Assembly (NCBI GenBank): GCA_900548735.1
Contig: URMC01000046.1
Coordinates: forward strand, 1-13,263
DNA from: an uncultured Eubacteriales bacterium
GTDB taxonomy: Bacteria; Bacillota; Clostridia; Oscillospirales; CAG-272
DNA: 13,263 nt
Reading direction: 5' to 3'
Shown: in pieces, positions 6,155 to 12,911 of the stretch
Position numbering within the stretch: position 1 is the first letter of the stretch
Layout of the letters: every line of letters begins with the position of its first letter
Program-made: the position numbers and the translations under genes
Notes under the pieces: model-generated
What the model saw: the letters and a program-made list of their open reading frames with translations, nothing else
The model's database searches: none
What the model was told of the DNA's origin: nothing

Positions 6155-7813
6155 TTACTTCTTCCTTTTCGGCAGGTTCTCTGCAATCAGACAGTTGATA
6201 CGTTCCCGTAAGTCGTCCGGGAAAGCGGGATCTTTGGGGTAATGTTTGAAATCCACGGGGCAAAGGCGCTCAATTTCCCTGATTACGCGCTCCCGTCCCA
6301 CGTATTTTTCCGCCAGCGCCATGGCGCGCATATCGGCAAGCCCCATATAGAAGTGTGCCTCCCGGATAGAGTGCAGCGGGGTGCCGTCCCTGCCCGGGTA
6401 AACCGAAAAGGTATCGCCTGCCGGTGCAAAATAGTCCCCGTCTGTGATGAGAAACGGGTCAATTTCGCCTTTGGAATACTGCGTATAATAAAAGTTATAG
6501 CCCCAGTGCAGGAATCCGGTCACGCCTGCTTTGTACATCTGCGCGCCAAGAATTCGTGTGCGGTGCCCCGGCATGGCAACAAATCGGTTGGAAACATCCT
6601 TACCCTGCGAACAGCAATAGTAGACCCAAAGGTCAGGCACACCCTTTTCCACAAACTCATCGGCGTGATTGATAGACGGAATCGGGGAGGAGACCAGCCC
6701 TTGTTCATAATATTCGATATGAGAGAGCGCGTCGCGCACCGGGTGGTCGCAAATGAGGTCGTATACGGTTTCTTTTGCCGCACGGAAAAAGTCGTAATGT
6801 TTGCTGTTCGGCTCATCGGAAATATGAAAGAAATAGTGCCCGCGATAGCCGAACTCATCCAGCTTTTCTTTTAATTGGGGCAGGAGCGTGCGCAGAAAAC
6901 GCACATATTCCGGTGAGGTGGCGTCGGTCTCCCAGCCGAAAATTTTCTGCTCTTTCCCGTTTACGGTTGCAACGATTTTCGGCGCGTGCTTTGCACCCCA
7001 TTGGGTAAAGAGATGGGCAATTTCCAATTCCTTGATCCCACAGCGCTTAGCCATCCGGCAAAAGCGTTTCAGTCGGTCAAAACCAAACGTATAGTTGCCG
7101 TTTTCCAGCGTAATATCCACCAACTGAACCGTCGGGCGCTCGCCGCCGACCGCCGTGTCCAGCGGTGGGGTAAACACCGGGGTCAACAGCACGTTGATAC
7201 CGCTGTGCACGGCGCTTTTGACAAAGGCTTCGGTCAGTTGCCAGTGGCGGGGGGAGAAAATTTTCACACCGTAAACGCTGGCAATACAATCCAAGTACAG
7301 CCATTGGGTATAAAGCAGGGTTTGCGGCGGCAGGCACGCGTCGATAATTTTCAGCGTCGCCGTGACGGTTTCAATTTCTTCATCCTCATTGAAAATGTGA
7401 AAAACGATCGGAAAAGTGCCGGGTTTTGCGGTTTTCGGCACTTCCAGTTCCAACAGCATCTGTGCGGTTTGCCCGCCGCAGAGCGTCCAGTTTCCGGTGG
7501 GGCGCAGTAAGTCCGGATAGAGCCCCGGTTCGTGCCCCAGGTAATCTTCGTCAAAATCAGCCGGATAGTGCGGCAGGCGCACCGAAACCTGTTCCACGGA
7601 GAAGATTTGCAAAGGCAAGCCCGCTGCTTCCGCGGTGACCCGCAGGCGCAGGTGGCGGAGAGACTTGTCTTTCGGCGTGCCGACCAAAGAAAGGTAAACC
7701 CGGTCGCCTTTCAGGGCACTGAGGGTCCCTATCTCCGGGAACATTTCCGGCGTGTCGGTCAGACGTGCTTTGGTCATGCCGGAGGTGATCCGGCAGGTTA
7801 TCCATTCGTTCAT
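6155..7813 (-). CDS. DUF4091 / GH123-like putative glycoside hydrolase
   Basis: The 552-residue protein has no signal peptide, so it is probably cytoplasmic. Residues ~1-170 look like a beta-rich domain (RLRVTAEAAGLPLQIFSVEQ; LELEVPKTAKPGTFPIVFHI). Residues ~185-500 look like a TIM barrel: QWLYLDCIA, HSGINVLLTPVFTPPLD, IKELEIAHLFTQWG, then YFFHISDEPN with the acidic pair Asp333-Glu334, and GVTGFLHWGYNFYY near the end. DUF4091 proteins are distant relatives of GH123 N-acetylgalactosaminidases, whose catalysis uses an adjacent Asp-Glu pair; the fit here is inference. The substrate is unknown. An upstream frame extends to 7885, but ATG 7811-7813 has GAGGT just before it and the -10 box lies further up. 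It is transcribed alone, divergently from the alcohol dehydrogenase gene. Confidence 0.8.
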   Translation of the reverse strand: MNEWITCRITSGMTKARLTDTPEMFPEIGTLSALKGDRVYLSLVGTPKDKSLRHLRLRVTAEAAGLPLQIFSVEQVSVRLPHYPADFDEDYLGHEPGLYPDLLRPTGNWTLCGGQTAQMLLELEVPKTAKPGTFPIVFHIFNEDEEIETVTATLKIIDACLPPQTLLYTQWLYLDCIASVYGVKIFSPRHWQLTEAFVKSAVHSGINVLLTPVFTPPLDTAVGGERPTVQLVDITLENGNYTFGFDRLKRFCRMAKRCGIKELEIAHLFTQWGAKHAPKIVATVNGKEQKIFGWETDATSPEYVRFLRTLLPQLKEKLDEFGYRGHYFFHISDEPNSKHYDFFRAAKETVYDLICDHPVRDALSHIEYYEQGLVSSPIPSINHADEFVEKGVPDLWVYYCCSQGKDVSNRFVAMPGHRTRILGAQMYKAGVTGFLHWGYNFYYTQYSKGEIDPFLITDGDYFAPAGDTFSVYPGRDGTPLHSIREAHFYMGLADMRAMALAEKYVGRERVIREIERLCPVDFKHYPKDPAFPDDLRERINCLIAENLPKRKK

Positions 7814-7841
7814 TTCGCACCTCGCAGTTTTATTCAAATTC

Positions 7842-7870
7842 ATTATACACCAAGGTTGAGGGAAAGTAAA
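7842..7870 (-). promoter_or_regulatory. Sigma-A promoter of the DUF4091 gene
   Basis: Read on the minus strand, TATAAT lies at 7842-7847 and TTTACT at 7865-7870, 17 bp apart. The -35 box matches 4 of 6 consensus bases. Confidence 0.7.
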
Positions 7871-7915
7871 TATAAATTCGGACACATTGGCTTAGAGAAA
7901 GGACACTTTTTCGGA

Positions 7916-7944
7916 TTGACAGAAAAGGCGGGGCGCGTTATAAT
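7916..7944 (+). promoter_or_regulatory. Sigma-A promoter of the alcohol dehydrogenase gene
   Basis: Perfect TTGACA (7916-7921) and TATAAT (7939-7944) with a 17-bp spacer. Its -35 box is 45 bp from that of the divergent DUF4091 promoter. I see no clear operator palindrome between them. Confidence 0.9.
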
Positions 7945-7973
7945 GAAAGAAAAACGGGAGGCAATCACCATCT

Positions 7974-9179
7974 ATGAAAAAAGTGCTGTACCGCATTCGT
8001 CAGTATATCCTGAGCCGTTTTTTACACCTGACCGAACACAAAACGGCGCACATTGAGGAGGGGGCAGGTTCCGTCAATCGCATCCCTTCGCTCCTGGAAA
8101 ATGAAGGGGCAAAAAGCGTGTTGCTGGTAACCACTCCGGGCACCATACGCCGGGGGATGTTATGCGAAATGCAGGAGTTGGCGGCAAAAAAGGGAATTGC
8201 TTTTACCGTGTTTACCGAGGTGCCGAACGACCCGGATATTGCCAGCGTAGAGGCGGGGCGCGCAAAATATTCGGAAAATGACTGCCGGGCGATTGTAGCG
8301 GTTGGCGGCGGATCGGTGTTGGATTGCGCCAAAATGATCGGCGCACGGGTCGCCCGCCCGCGACGCACCGTGGCGCAGATGCGCGGTACTCTGAAAGTAG
8401 GCAGAAAATTACCGTTTCTGATTGCCGTTCCCACCACCGCCGGTACCGGCTCGGAAGTGACCGCCGCCGCAGTAATCACAGAGATTAAAAACGGCGTCCA
8501 TGACAAATATCCGGTCAGCGACCTGCACCTGATACCCCGTGTGGCAGTGTTGGACGCGACGCTGACCCGCACGCTCCCCCCGTCCCTGACCGCCGCTACC
8601 GGTATGGACGCCCTGACCCACGCCGTGGAGGCATACACCAATCTTTTTGCTTCAAAATACGTGCAAAACACAGCGCGTGAGGCGGTATATACGATTTTTC
8701 AGACCTTGCCGCGCGCAGTGGAAAACGGGGAAGATCTGGAAGCCCGTGGGAAAATGCTGCACGCCTCCATGCAGGCGGGTATTGCGTTTACCAATAATTT
8801 TGTAGGCTATGTTCACGCACTGGCGCATGCCATCGGCGGGCTTTACGGCGTGCCGCACGGCAAAGCAAACGCGGTGCTGCTGCCTGCTGTTTTTGACGAG
8901 TTTGGCAAGAGTGCTTACAAAAAACTGTCGCAACTTGCCGCCGTAATCGGGGTAGAAAAAGCGACCGAACAAGAAAGCGCCGCGGCATTTCTTGCTGCCG
9001 TGCGAGAGTTGCGCGAAACCGTGAAGATGCCGGAGAATTTTCCGGAACTCCGCCCGGCGGATTATGATCAACTGATCAACCATGCGATGAAGGAAGCCAA
9101 TCCGATGTACCCGGTTCCGGAGATTTGGGGGAGGGAATCTTTTCTGCGCGTTCTCCGCGCCGTCACCCCGAAAAATTAA
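7974..9179 (+). CDS. Iron-containing alcohol dehydrogenase
   Basis: A 401-residue group III (Fe-dependent) NAD(P)-linked dehydrogenase. N-terminal nucleotide-binding domain: VAVGGGSVLDCAK (GGGS at 111-114) and PTTAGTGSEVTAAAVIT. The C-terminal helical metal domain has ligands Asp212 and His216 (GMDALTHAVEAY), His281 (GYVHALAHAIGG) and His295 (VPHGKAN). The 14-residue gap between the last two equals that of FucO-type enzymes, and His285 is the usual extra active-site histidine. All four metal ligands are present, so it should be active. An unusual basic N-terminus (MKKVLYRIRQYILSRF, ~20 residues) precedes the normal start of the fold. GGGAGG at 7956-7961 is rather far (12 bases) from ATG 7974. 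The substrate (short alcohols, 1,3-propanediol, lactaldehyde or other) cannot be read from sequence. It is a single gene with its own promoter and terminator. Confidence 0.93.
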   Translation: MKKVLYRIRQYILSRFLHLTEHKTAHIEEGAGSVNRIPSLLENEGAKSVLLVTTPGTIRRGMLCEMQELAAKKGIAFTVFTEVPNDPDIASVEAGRAKYSENDCRAIVAVGGGSVLDCAKMIGARVARPRRTVAQMRGTLKVGRKLPFLIAVPTTAGTGSEVTAAAVITEIKNGVHDKYPVSDLHLIPRVAVLDATLTRTLPPSLTAATGMDALTHAVEAYTNLFASKYVQNTAREAVYTIFQTLPRAVENGEDLEARGKMLHASMQAGIAFTNNFVGYVHALAHAIGGLYGVPHGKANAVLLPAVFDEFGKSAYKKLSQLAAVIGVEKATEQESAAAFLAAVRELRETVKMPENFPELRPADYDQLINHAMKEANPMYPVPEIWGRESFLRVLRAVTPKN

Positions 9180-9180
9180 A

Positions 9181-9226
9181 ACGAAAAAGCACGGCACCCA
9201 CAACGCGGGGCACCGTGCTTTTTCGT
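9181..9226. terminator. Bidirectional terminator between the dehydrogenase and the M23-like gene
   Basis: ACGAAAAAGCACGG (9181-9194) pairs perfectly with CCGTGCTTTTTCGT (9213-9226). The intervening ~18 bases can add a few pairs. It sits between convergent stop codons, with A/T runs on both sides of the GC core. Confidence 0.87.
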
Positions 9227-9231
9227 AAAAC

Positions 9232-10902
9232 TCAATACATATAGGGGGATTTTCGTAAAACATCAGGTGAAATAGCCGTTTTTCCGAGCGTGGTAATCAC
9301 CATCACGCAGTCCGTGCCGGCAAGCCCGAAGCCGCTCTTTCCGGCAAGCCCGATCACGTCACCCTCCGCGATGATGTCGCCTTCCGCGACGCGGATCTCG
9401 GAAAGCCCGCAATACCAGGTGGCAAGCCCGCAACCGTGGTCGAGGATAACGTATTTCCCGAGCAAAGCATGCTCTCCGGTTTCCCGCACGGTACCGGAGG
9501 CTGCGGCACCGATGTTGCGGATGCCGGAATAAAGCTCAAACGGTAATACGGTCGGGTCGCCCCCGCCGACGGTGAGCCTGTCACCGTATCCGAATACGCG
9601 TGTGGCACCGTCCTCCCGCAGATCGGCAAAACGACGGTTGGGGGTGATGCCGTTATCCGTTGTGTCCGGCGTTTTTTCCGTAATCAGCGCTCCGAGACCG
9701 TTCAGAAGCCCGTTGAGGTCTCCCCGCAGTTCGCTTTGTTTTTTGGAAAGATTGGCGGTTTTTGCCGCTTTTATGGTCAGATTCAGGGTTTCGCTGATGG
9801 TACCGTAGGTCACCGAAATCATTTTGTTGCCCGCACTGCCGGCGGGAATTGCCACATATACCAGCTCATTCCGGCGGAAAATCACCGGGGTGCCGACGGA
9901 GGGGAAAACGTTGACCATCAATTTCTCGGCGTTCTTTACGTTTTCGCAGACAAACAGCAGATACCCGCCCGCCACGTAGTCCTTGTTGACCATATCGAAC
10001 TTTGCGGCTTCCACCACATTCATGCGGAAACGATAAACCACAGAGCCGTAATATGCATTGAAAATACTTTGCTCATAGATTGCGGTAATTTCCACATCCA
10101 GCACGTCCCGTTCGCTGAGCTGGGGCAGGGAGATTGTTCCGATATTTTCATAGGTATGCGTTGTGCCGTTCTGCGTTACGGTGATGGTGTAATTACTGGG
10201 GGGCAGGGAAAAGGTGAAACCGATGTCATTTGCAATCGGATAAACTTTGGTGTCGGCGGCGGTTTCGATCCCGGTGCGTCTGGTATATTCTCTGTTTTGG
10301 TTGCGGTAGAACCACTCGATTTCCGACGGAATGATCTCATCCGTGGCGGCGGTGGTCAGCACCGGCGGCGCGGACTGCGGATAAAGCTCATAAGCAAAGG
10401 CGCTGTTGAGAAAAAGCGAGGCGTCTTTGACAGCCGCGCGGTAGCAGTTTCCGCTGGTGTCTTCAAAATAAAGGTCGCAAACATCGGTTGCACAATAAAA
10501 GCGGTAGATTTCGGAGCCGGAGTCCGCAACCAGCGTCAGTGTGTAGGATTTTTCAAAATCCGGCGGGATCGCCGAAACGTGCTCCCCGTTTTCAATCAGC
10601 GGGCCGAGAATGGAAAACAGCTCCGCCCCGCCGGAGCCCTCTTCGTTGGGGCTGTATTCGGCAGAATTTCCGGAGGGTCCCTCTAAGATGGCTGCGGTAT
10701 ATTGCGTGCTTTTTCTGTTTGCCGGGTTGTCTTTGTGAATCAGATAATCCGATATGGCAATGTAGGAGGGAATCAGCAGGGCAAGAATCACGGCAAGCCA
10801 GATCAGCCCTCGCAGAATCAACGGGCGTGACAGCATTTTTTGCGGTGGTTGCTCTTTGGGGTGAGCCTTTTTGGCAGGTGCCGGCGCGCTGACTGTTTTC
10901 AT
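9232..10902 (-). CDS. Membrane-anchored protein with degenerate LytM/M23 peptidase domain
   Basis: 556 residues. A short basic, Pro-rich cytoplasmic tail (1-29) is followed by one membrane helix (~30-50, ILRGLIWLAVILALLIPSYI), so the bulk lies outside. A long beta-rich region (~70-400), without a family I recognise, leads to a C-terminal LytM fold (~440-556): SGTVRETGEHALLGKYVILDHGCGLATWYCGL, then VAEGDIIAEGDVIGLAGKSG. In active M23 enzymes the Y-x-H-L and H-L-H motifs bind zinc. Here they read YCGL (497-500) and DCVMV (531-535), and no N-terminal H-x-x-x-D is seen. It is thus probably non-catalytic, acting as a binding or scaffold domain as in Bacillus SpoIIQ. It is twice the length of SpoIIQ and a sporulation role is speculation. 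ATG 10900-10902 follows AAAGGAG, 7 bases away. Transcribed alone. Confidence 0.82.
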   Translation of the reverse strand: MKTVSAPAPAKKAHPKEQPPQKMLSRPLILRGLIWLAVILALLIPSYIAISDYLIHKDNPANRKSTQYTAAILEGPSGNSAEYSPNEEGSGGAELFSILGPLIENGEHVSAIPPDFEKSYTLTLVADSGSEIYRFYCATDVCDLYFEDTSGNCYRAAVKDASLFLNSAFAYELYPQSAPPVLTTAATDEIIPSEIEWFYRNQNREYTRRTGIETAADTKVYPIANDIGFTFSLPPSNYTITVTQNGTTHTYENIGTISLPQLSERDVLDVEITAIYEQSIFNAYYGSVVYRFRMNVVEAAKFDMVNKDYVAGGYLLFVCENVKNAEKLMVNVFPSVGTPVIFRRNELVYVAIPAGSAGNKMISVTYGTISETLNLTIKAAKTANLSKKQSELRGDLNGLLNGLGALITEKTPDTTDNGITPNRRFADLREDGATRVFGYGDRLTVGGGDPTVLPFELYSGIRNIGAAASGTVRETGEHALLGKYVILDHGCGLATWYCGLSEIRVAEGDIIAEGDVIGLAGKSGFGLAGTDCVMVITTLGKTAISPDVLRKSPYMY

Positions 10903-10949
10903 CTCTGACTCCTTTCCGCCCGTGCGGGCTTTCTGTATTATACCTTTTC

Positions 10950-10978
10950 ATTATAACACATCTTTTCCGGTTTGTACA
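10950..10978 (-). promoter_or_regulatory. Sigma-A promoter of the M23-like gene
   Basis: On the minus strand TGTACA (10973-10978) and TATAAT (10950-10955) are 17 bp apart. A second TATAAT lies about 14 bp further downstream (around 10936-10941), so two starts are possible. Confidence 0.75.
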
Positions 10979-10987
10979 GCCCCGACG

Positions 10988-11013
10988 AAAAAAAGGGGCG
11001 TACGCCCCTTTTT
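10988..11013 (-). terminator. Intrinsic terminator overlapping the stop codon of the LRR lipoprotein gene
   Basis: AAAAAGGGGC GTAC GCCCCTTTTT is a perfect palindrome with a 4-base loop, followed on the minus strand by seven T (complement of A 10988-10994). The TAA stop (11012-11014) lies in the 5' arm, so the gene and the terminator overlap. Confidence 0.85.
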
Positions 11014-11635
11014 ATCCGTTTGTATAGCTCAGCCCGTAGCTTTTCACGCATTGCTCTGCATATGATCCGGCAGGGCAGACAACCCGGATGCGCTCGCAAC
11101 CGTCAAACGCGCCGTAGCCGATTGTCGTGATGCTGGCGGGGAGAGAAAGCTCCACCAACTGCCTGCAGTCATAAAATGCAAACCAGCCGACACTCAGAAT
11201 TCCCTCTGGTAAGGTCAGCGCGGTGAATCCGGCACCTTCAAACGCGCGGTCATCAATTCCGCGCACGGGATAGCCGTCCAGTGTGGCGGGGAGCGAAACA
11301 ATGCTGGCATTCCCTTCATAGCCTGTCACAAACGCATTGCCGTTTTCCACTCTGTAATGGAAAATCGATTTTTCAACGCCGTTATCGCTTTTCCCGGGCG
11401 GATCTTCTTTGTTTTCGTTTTGCTTTTTGATGTCGTCGATGTACTGTTGTTCTCTCATGGCGGCAAGTTCTGCTTCCAGCTCCGCGATGCGGGCAAGGTA
11501 CGTGGATATGTCGGGCTCCGTGGTAGCGGGCGGCTCTGTATTCTGACCGTTTTCCGCGGCGCACCCGTTCAAAAGTAAAAACAAGGCAAGAATCAGGCAA
11601 AAAAAGCAAATGCGGCGGGTATAACCTTTTTTCAT
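11012..11635 (-). CDS. Lipoprotein with BspA-like leucine-rich repeats
   Basis: 207 residues. A type II signal peptide, MKKGYTRRICFFC...LLLNGC, puts the lipidated Cys at position 25. A Thr/Pro-rich linker and a charged coiled-coil stretch (~45-80, YLARIAELEAELAAMREQQ) follow. From ~95 onward come LRR_5/BspA-type repeats: a typical opening domain (FHYRVENGNAFVTGYEG, VSLPATLDGYPVRGI), then AFEGAGFTALTLPEGI, AFYDCRQLVELSLPASI and AFDGCERI, about three 23-residue units. It is likely a surface protein for binding host or polymer ligands; the partner is unknown. The frame stays open to 11758, but ATG 11633-11635 is chosen for its AAAGGAGG (11645-11652) and the signal peptide. A TATACT -10 (complement at 11661-11666) has only a poor -35. 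Confidence 0.88.
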   Translation of the reverse strand: MKKGYTRRICFFCLILALFLLLNGCAAENGQNTEPPATTEPDISTYLARIAELEAELAAMREQQYIDDIKKQNENKEDPPGKSDNGVEKSIFHYRVENGNAFVTGYEGNASIVSLPATLDGYPVRGIDDRAFEGAGFTALTLPEGILSVGWFAFYDCRQLVELSLPASITTIGYGAFDGCERIRVVCPAGSYAEQCVKSYGLSYTNG

Positions 11636-11744
11636 ATGGCTTGTCCTCCTTTCCGGTTTCAGTATAACGCATCCGAAACGCGAAAATTCACGGAATGGGG
11701 CGGGCAAAACAAAAAACATTTCGACAGGATTTGGGCAAATACTC

Positions 11745-11773
11745 TTGACACCGAGCAAAAAAATGTGTATACT
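11745..11773 (+). promoter_or_regulatory. Sigma-A promoter of the tRNA gene
   Basis: TTGACA (11745-11750) and TATACT (11768-11773), 17 bp apart, end 10 bp before the mature tRNA 5' end. Confidence 0.9.
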
Positions 11774-11783
11774 TTACAAATGC

Positions 11784-11860
11784 GGGCCATTAGCTCAGTT
11801 GGTCAGAGCCACCGGCTCATAACCGGTTGGTCCAAGGTTCGAGCCCTTGATGGCCCACCA
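11784..11860 (+). tRNA. tRNA with CAU anticodon, probably tRNA-Ile2 (AUA-reading after lysidine modification)
   Basis: 77 nt with encoded CCA. The cloverleaf is complete: acceptor GGGCCAT/ATGGCCC, D arm GCTC-AGTTGGTCA-GAGC, anticodon stem ACCGG/CCGGT around loop CTCATAA (CAU at 11818-11820), T arm CAAGG-TTCGAGC-CCTTG, discriminator A. A CAU anticodon can mean elongator Met, initiator Met or Ile2. Initiator is excluded by the paired first base pair (G1-C72) and the anticodon stem lacking three consecutive G-C pairs next to the loop. The acceptor pairs C4-G69 and C5-G68, which tRNA-Ile-lysidine synthetase TilS uses for recognition, and the close match of the anticodon arm to Bacillus tRNA-Ile2, favour Ile2 over elongator Met. 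The call as a tRNA is certain; the isoacceptor is inference. Confidence 0.93.
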
Positions 11861-11865
11861 ATTTT

Positions 11866-11903
11866 ATAAAAGCCCACTGATCACTACCGGTCGGGGCTTT
11901 TAT
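11866..11903 (+). terminator. Intrinsic terminator of the tRNA gene
   Basis: ATAAAAGCCC (11866-11875) pairs with GGGCTTTTAT (11894-11903). A short inner GATC/GGTC helix closes the loop. It starts 6 bases after the CCA end. Confidence 0.85.
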
Positions 11904-11914
11904 TGTTTGTCGGC

Positions 11915-11943
11915 TTGACAAACGGGACAGGGCACGCTATAAT
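11915..11943 (+). promoter_or_regulatory. Sigma-A promoter of the YccF-family gene
   Basis: Perfect TTGACA (11915-11920) and TATAAT (11938-11943) with a 17-bp spacer, 30 bp before the start codon. Confidence 0.9.
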
Positions 11944-11973
11944 GAAAACATCATATAATAAAGGAGATTTTCT

Positions 11974-12339
11974 TTGAAAACACTTGGCAATGTTCTTTGG
12001 TTGATTTTCGGCGGAATATTCTGGTCTGTCGGACTGTTCCTTGGCGGGATCGTATCCTGCATTTCCATTATCGGGATTCCTGTCGGCTTACAGCAGTTCA
12101 AAATGGCAGGTTTTGTGTTGTGGCCGTTTGGCAAAACCGTGCGCTCTGTCAATCCGTCCGGCTTCAAGTCGGTGCTGAATGTGATTTGGGCAATCCTGTG
12201 CGGATGGGAGTATGCGTTGGGCTTTTGCCTGACGGGTCTTCTGCTGTGCATCACCATCATCGGCATTCCCTTTGGGAAACAGTATTTCAAAATGGCTGGC
12301 TTTATCCTGTTGCCCCTGGGCAGGGATTTCGTCGGCTGA
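11974..12339 (+). CDS. YccF-family (DUF307) inner membrane protein
   Basis: A 121-residue, very hydrophobic protein of unknown function. It is a tandem duplication of one unit. GGIVSCISIIGIPVG then QQFKMAGFVLWPFGK (~24-54) is repeated as TGLLLCITIIGIPFG then KQYFKMAGFILLPLGR (~88-118), which is the YccF domain signature. Each unit begins with a membrane segment (NVLWLIFGGIFWSVGLFLGG; NVIWAILCGWEYALGFCLTG), suggesting an even number of membrane passes. The start is TTG 11974, set by AAGGAG at 11961-11966; no ATG is available nearby. It has its own promoter. It lies between a tRNA and an rRNA operon, which tells nothing about function. Confidence 0.93.
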   Translation: MKTLGNVLWLIFGGIFWSVGLFLGGIVSCISIIGIPVGLQQFKMAGFVLWPFGKTVRSVNPSGFKSVLNVIWAILCGWEYALGFCLTGLLLCITIIGIPFGKQYFKMAGFILLPLGRDFVG

Positions 12340-12372
12340 AATAAAAACTACATTATTTTATAGGAGATTTGT

Positions 12373-12519
12373 TTGAAACCAAAACAATTTACTTCGGAGA
12401 TTGTGTACTGACCGGGAGGTCGGCAAATACAGATGAAACCGCTTTGCGCTCCGCCCTTTCCTTTGGAATATCCGGAGGAAATGACCGCAAGAATGGGCGG
12501 GGAGGAGAGTTTGCGGTAG
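12373..12519 (+). other. Possible small ORF (48 sense codons) interrupted by an in-frame TGA
   Basis: TAGGAG at 12361-12366 is well placed before TTG 12373, a site and start very like those of the YccF gene. The frame reads MKPKQFTSEIVY, then TGA (12409-12411), then continues open as PGGRQIQMKPLCAPPFPLEY and on to TAG at 12517-12519. If TGA were Trp the product would be an unremarkable soluble 48-residue peptide with IVYWPGG in the middle. The TGA lies in a hairpin CTGACC GGGA GGTCGG (12408-12423). I recognise no family. Options: a decayed small gene, two tiny peptides, a leader peptide, or chance. A terminator follows at 12526. Confidence 0.25.
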
Positions 12520-12525
12520 CACACG

Positions 12526-12555
12526 ACACCGCGGGCAAGCGCCCCGCGGTGTTTT
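12526..12555 (+). terminator. Intrinsic terminator upstream of the rRNA operon
   Basis: ACACCGCGGG (12526-12535) pairs with CCCGCGGTGT (12543-12552) around a 7-base loop and is followed by TTTTC. It ends the YccF transcript, including the 180-base 3' region, and insulates the rRNA promoters. Confidence 0.88.
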
Positions 12556-12588
12556 CTCAAAAAAGTCGGAAAATATTTGAAAATCCTC

Positions 12589-12617
12589 TTGACAACCGGG
12601 AAAAAAGATGATACAAT
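12589..12617 (+). promoter_or_regulatory. rRNA promoter P1
   Basis: TTGACA (12589-12594) and TACAAT (12612-12617), 17-bp spacer, preceded by an A/T-rich upstream-element-like stretch (12555-12586). Confidence 0.88.
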
Positions 12618-12689
12618 AACAAAGCTGTCGAAAGAACAGCGGCGATTTTTAAGCGGTTTTGAAAAATACAAGTTTTTTTGAAAAACCTC

Positions 12690-12719
12690 TTGACAAGCAG
12701 TCTGCCTTTGTGGTATACT
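12690..12719 (+). promoter_or_regulatory. rRNA promoter P2
   Basis: TTGACA (12690-12695) and TATACT (12714-12719), 18-bp spacer, about 101 bp after P1 and with the same sequence around the -35 box. An A/T-rich tract (12655-12685) lies upstream. Confidence 0.88.
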
Positions 12720-12724
12720 GGAAA

Positions 12725-12911
12725 AGTCGTCGCAAGAAAGCGATGGCGAGGCGGTCTTTGAAAATTGAACAACAAGAGATAAGTATGAAGCATAGTATGT
12801 GCGAAAGAAAATCTCGGCAATTCTGAAAGAGAATACAACTCTGAAAAATAGTAAAGAGCAATCAAGCTCGGAAAAATGATTTAATCTGTCGCAAGGCAGT
12901 TTAGATACCAT
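12725..12911 (+). other. 16S rRNA leader region
   Basis: Transcribed, non-coding leader between P2 and the mature 16S 5' end. It contains GGTCTTTGAAAATTGAACAA (about 12752-12771), the boxA-adjacent wording common in Clostridia rRNA leaders. Small hairpins include GAGC/GCTC (~12856-12869) and CTGTC GCAA GGCAG (~12886-12899), likely near the 5' side of the processing stem. No gene is seen in 12520-12911. Confidence 0.75.

Noticed and set aside
9736..10686. 316-codon plus-strand open frame opposite the M23-like gene
   Set aside because: The minus-strand frame has a ribosome site, promoter, membrane helix and a recognisable domain. The plus-strand translation has none of these.
12408..12423. Hairpin around the UGA at 12409 as a bacterial SECIS element
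   Set aside because: In bacterial SECIS elements the hairpin follows the UGA and has a longer stem and a defined apical loop. Here the UGA is inside a 6-bp stem with a GNRA loop.
12369..12611. 80-codon plus-strand open frame upstream of the rRNA operon
   Set aside because: It runs through the 12526-12555 terminator and the P1 promoter and has no homology I recognise.
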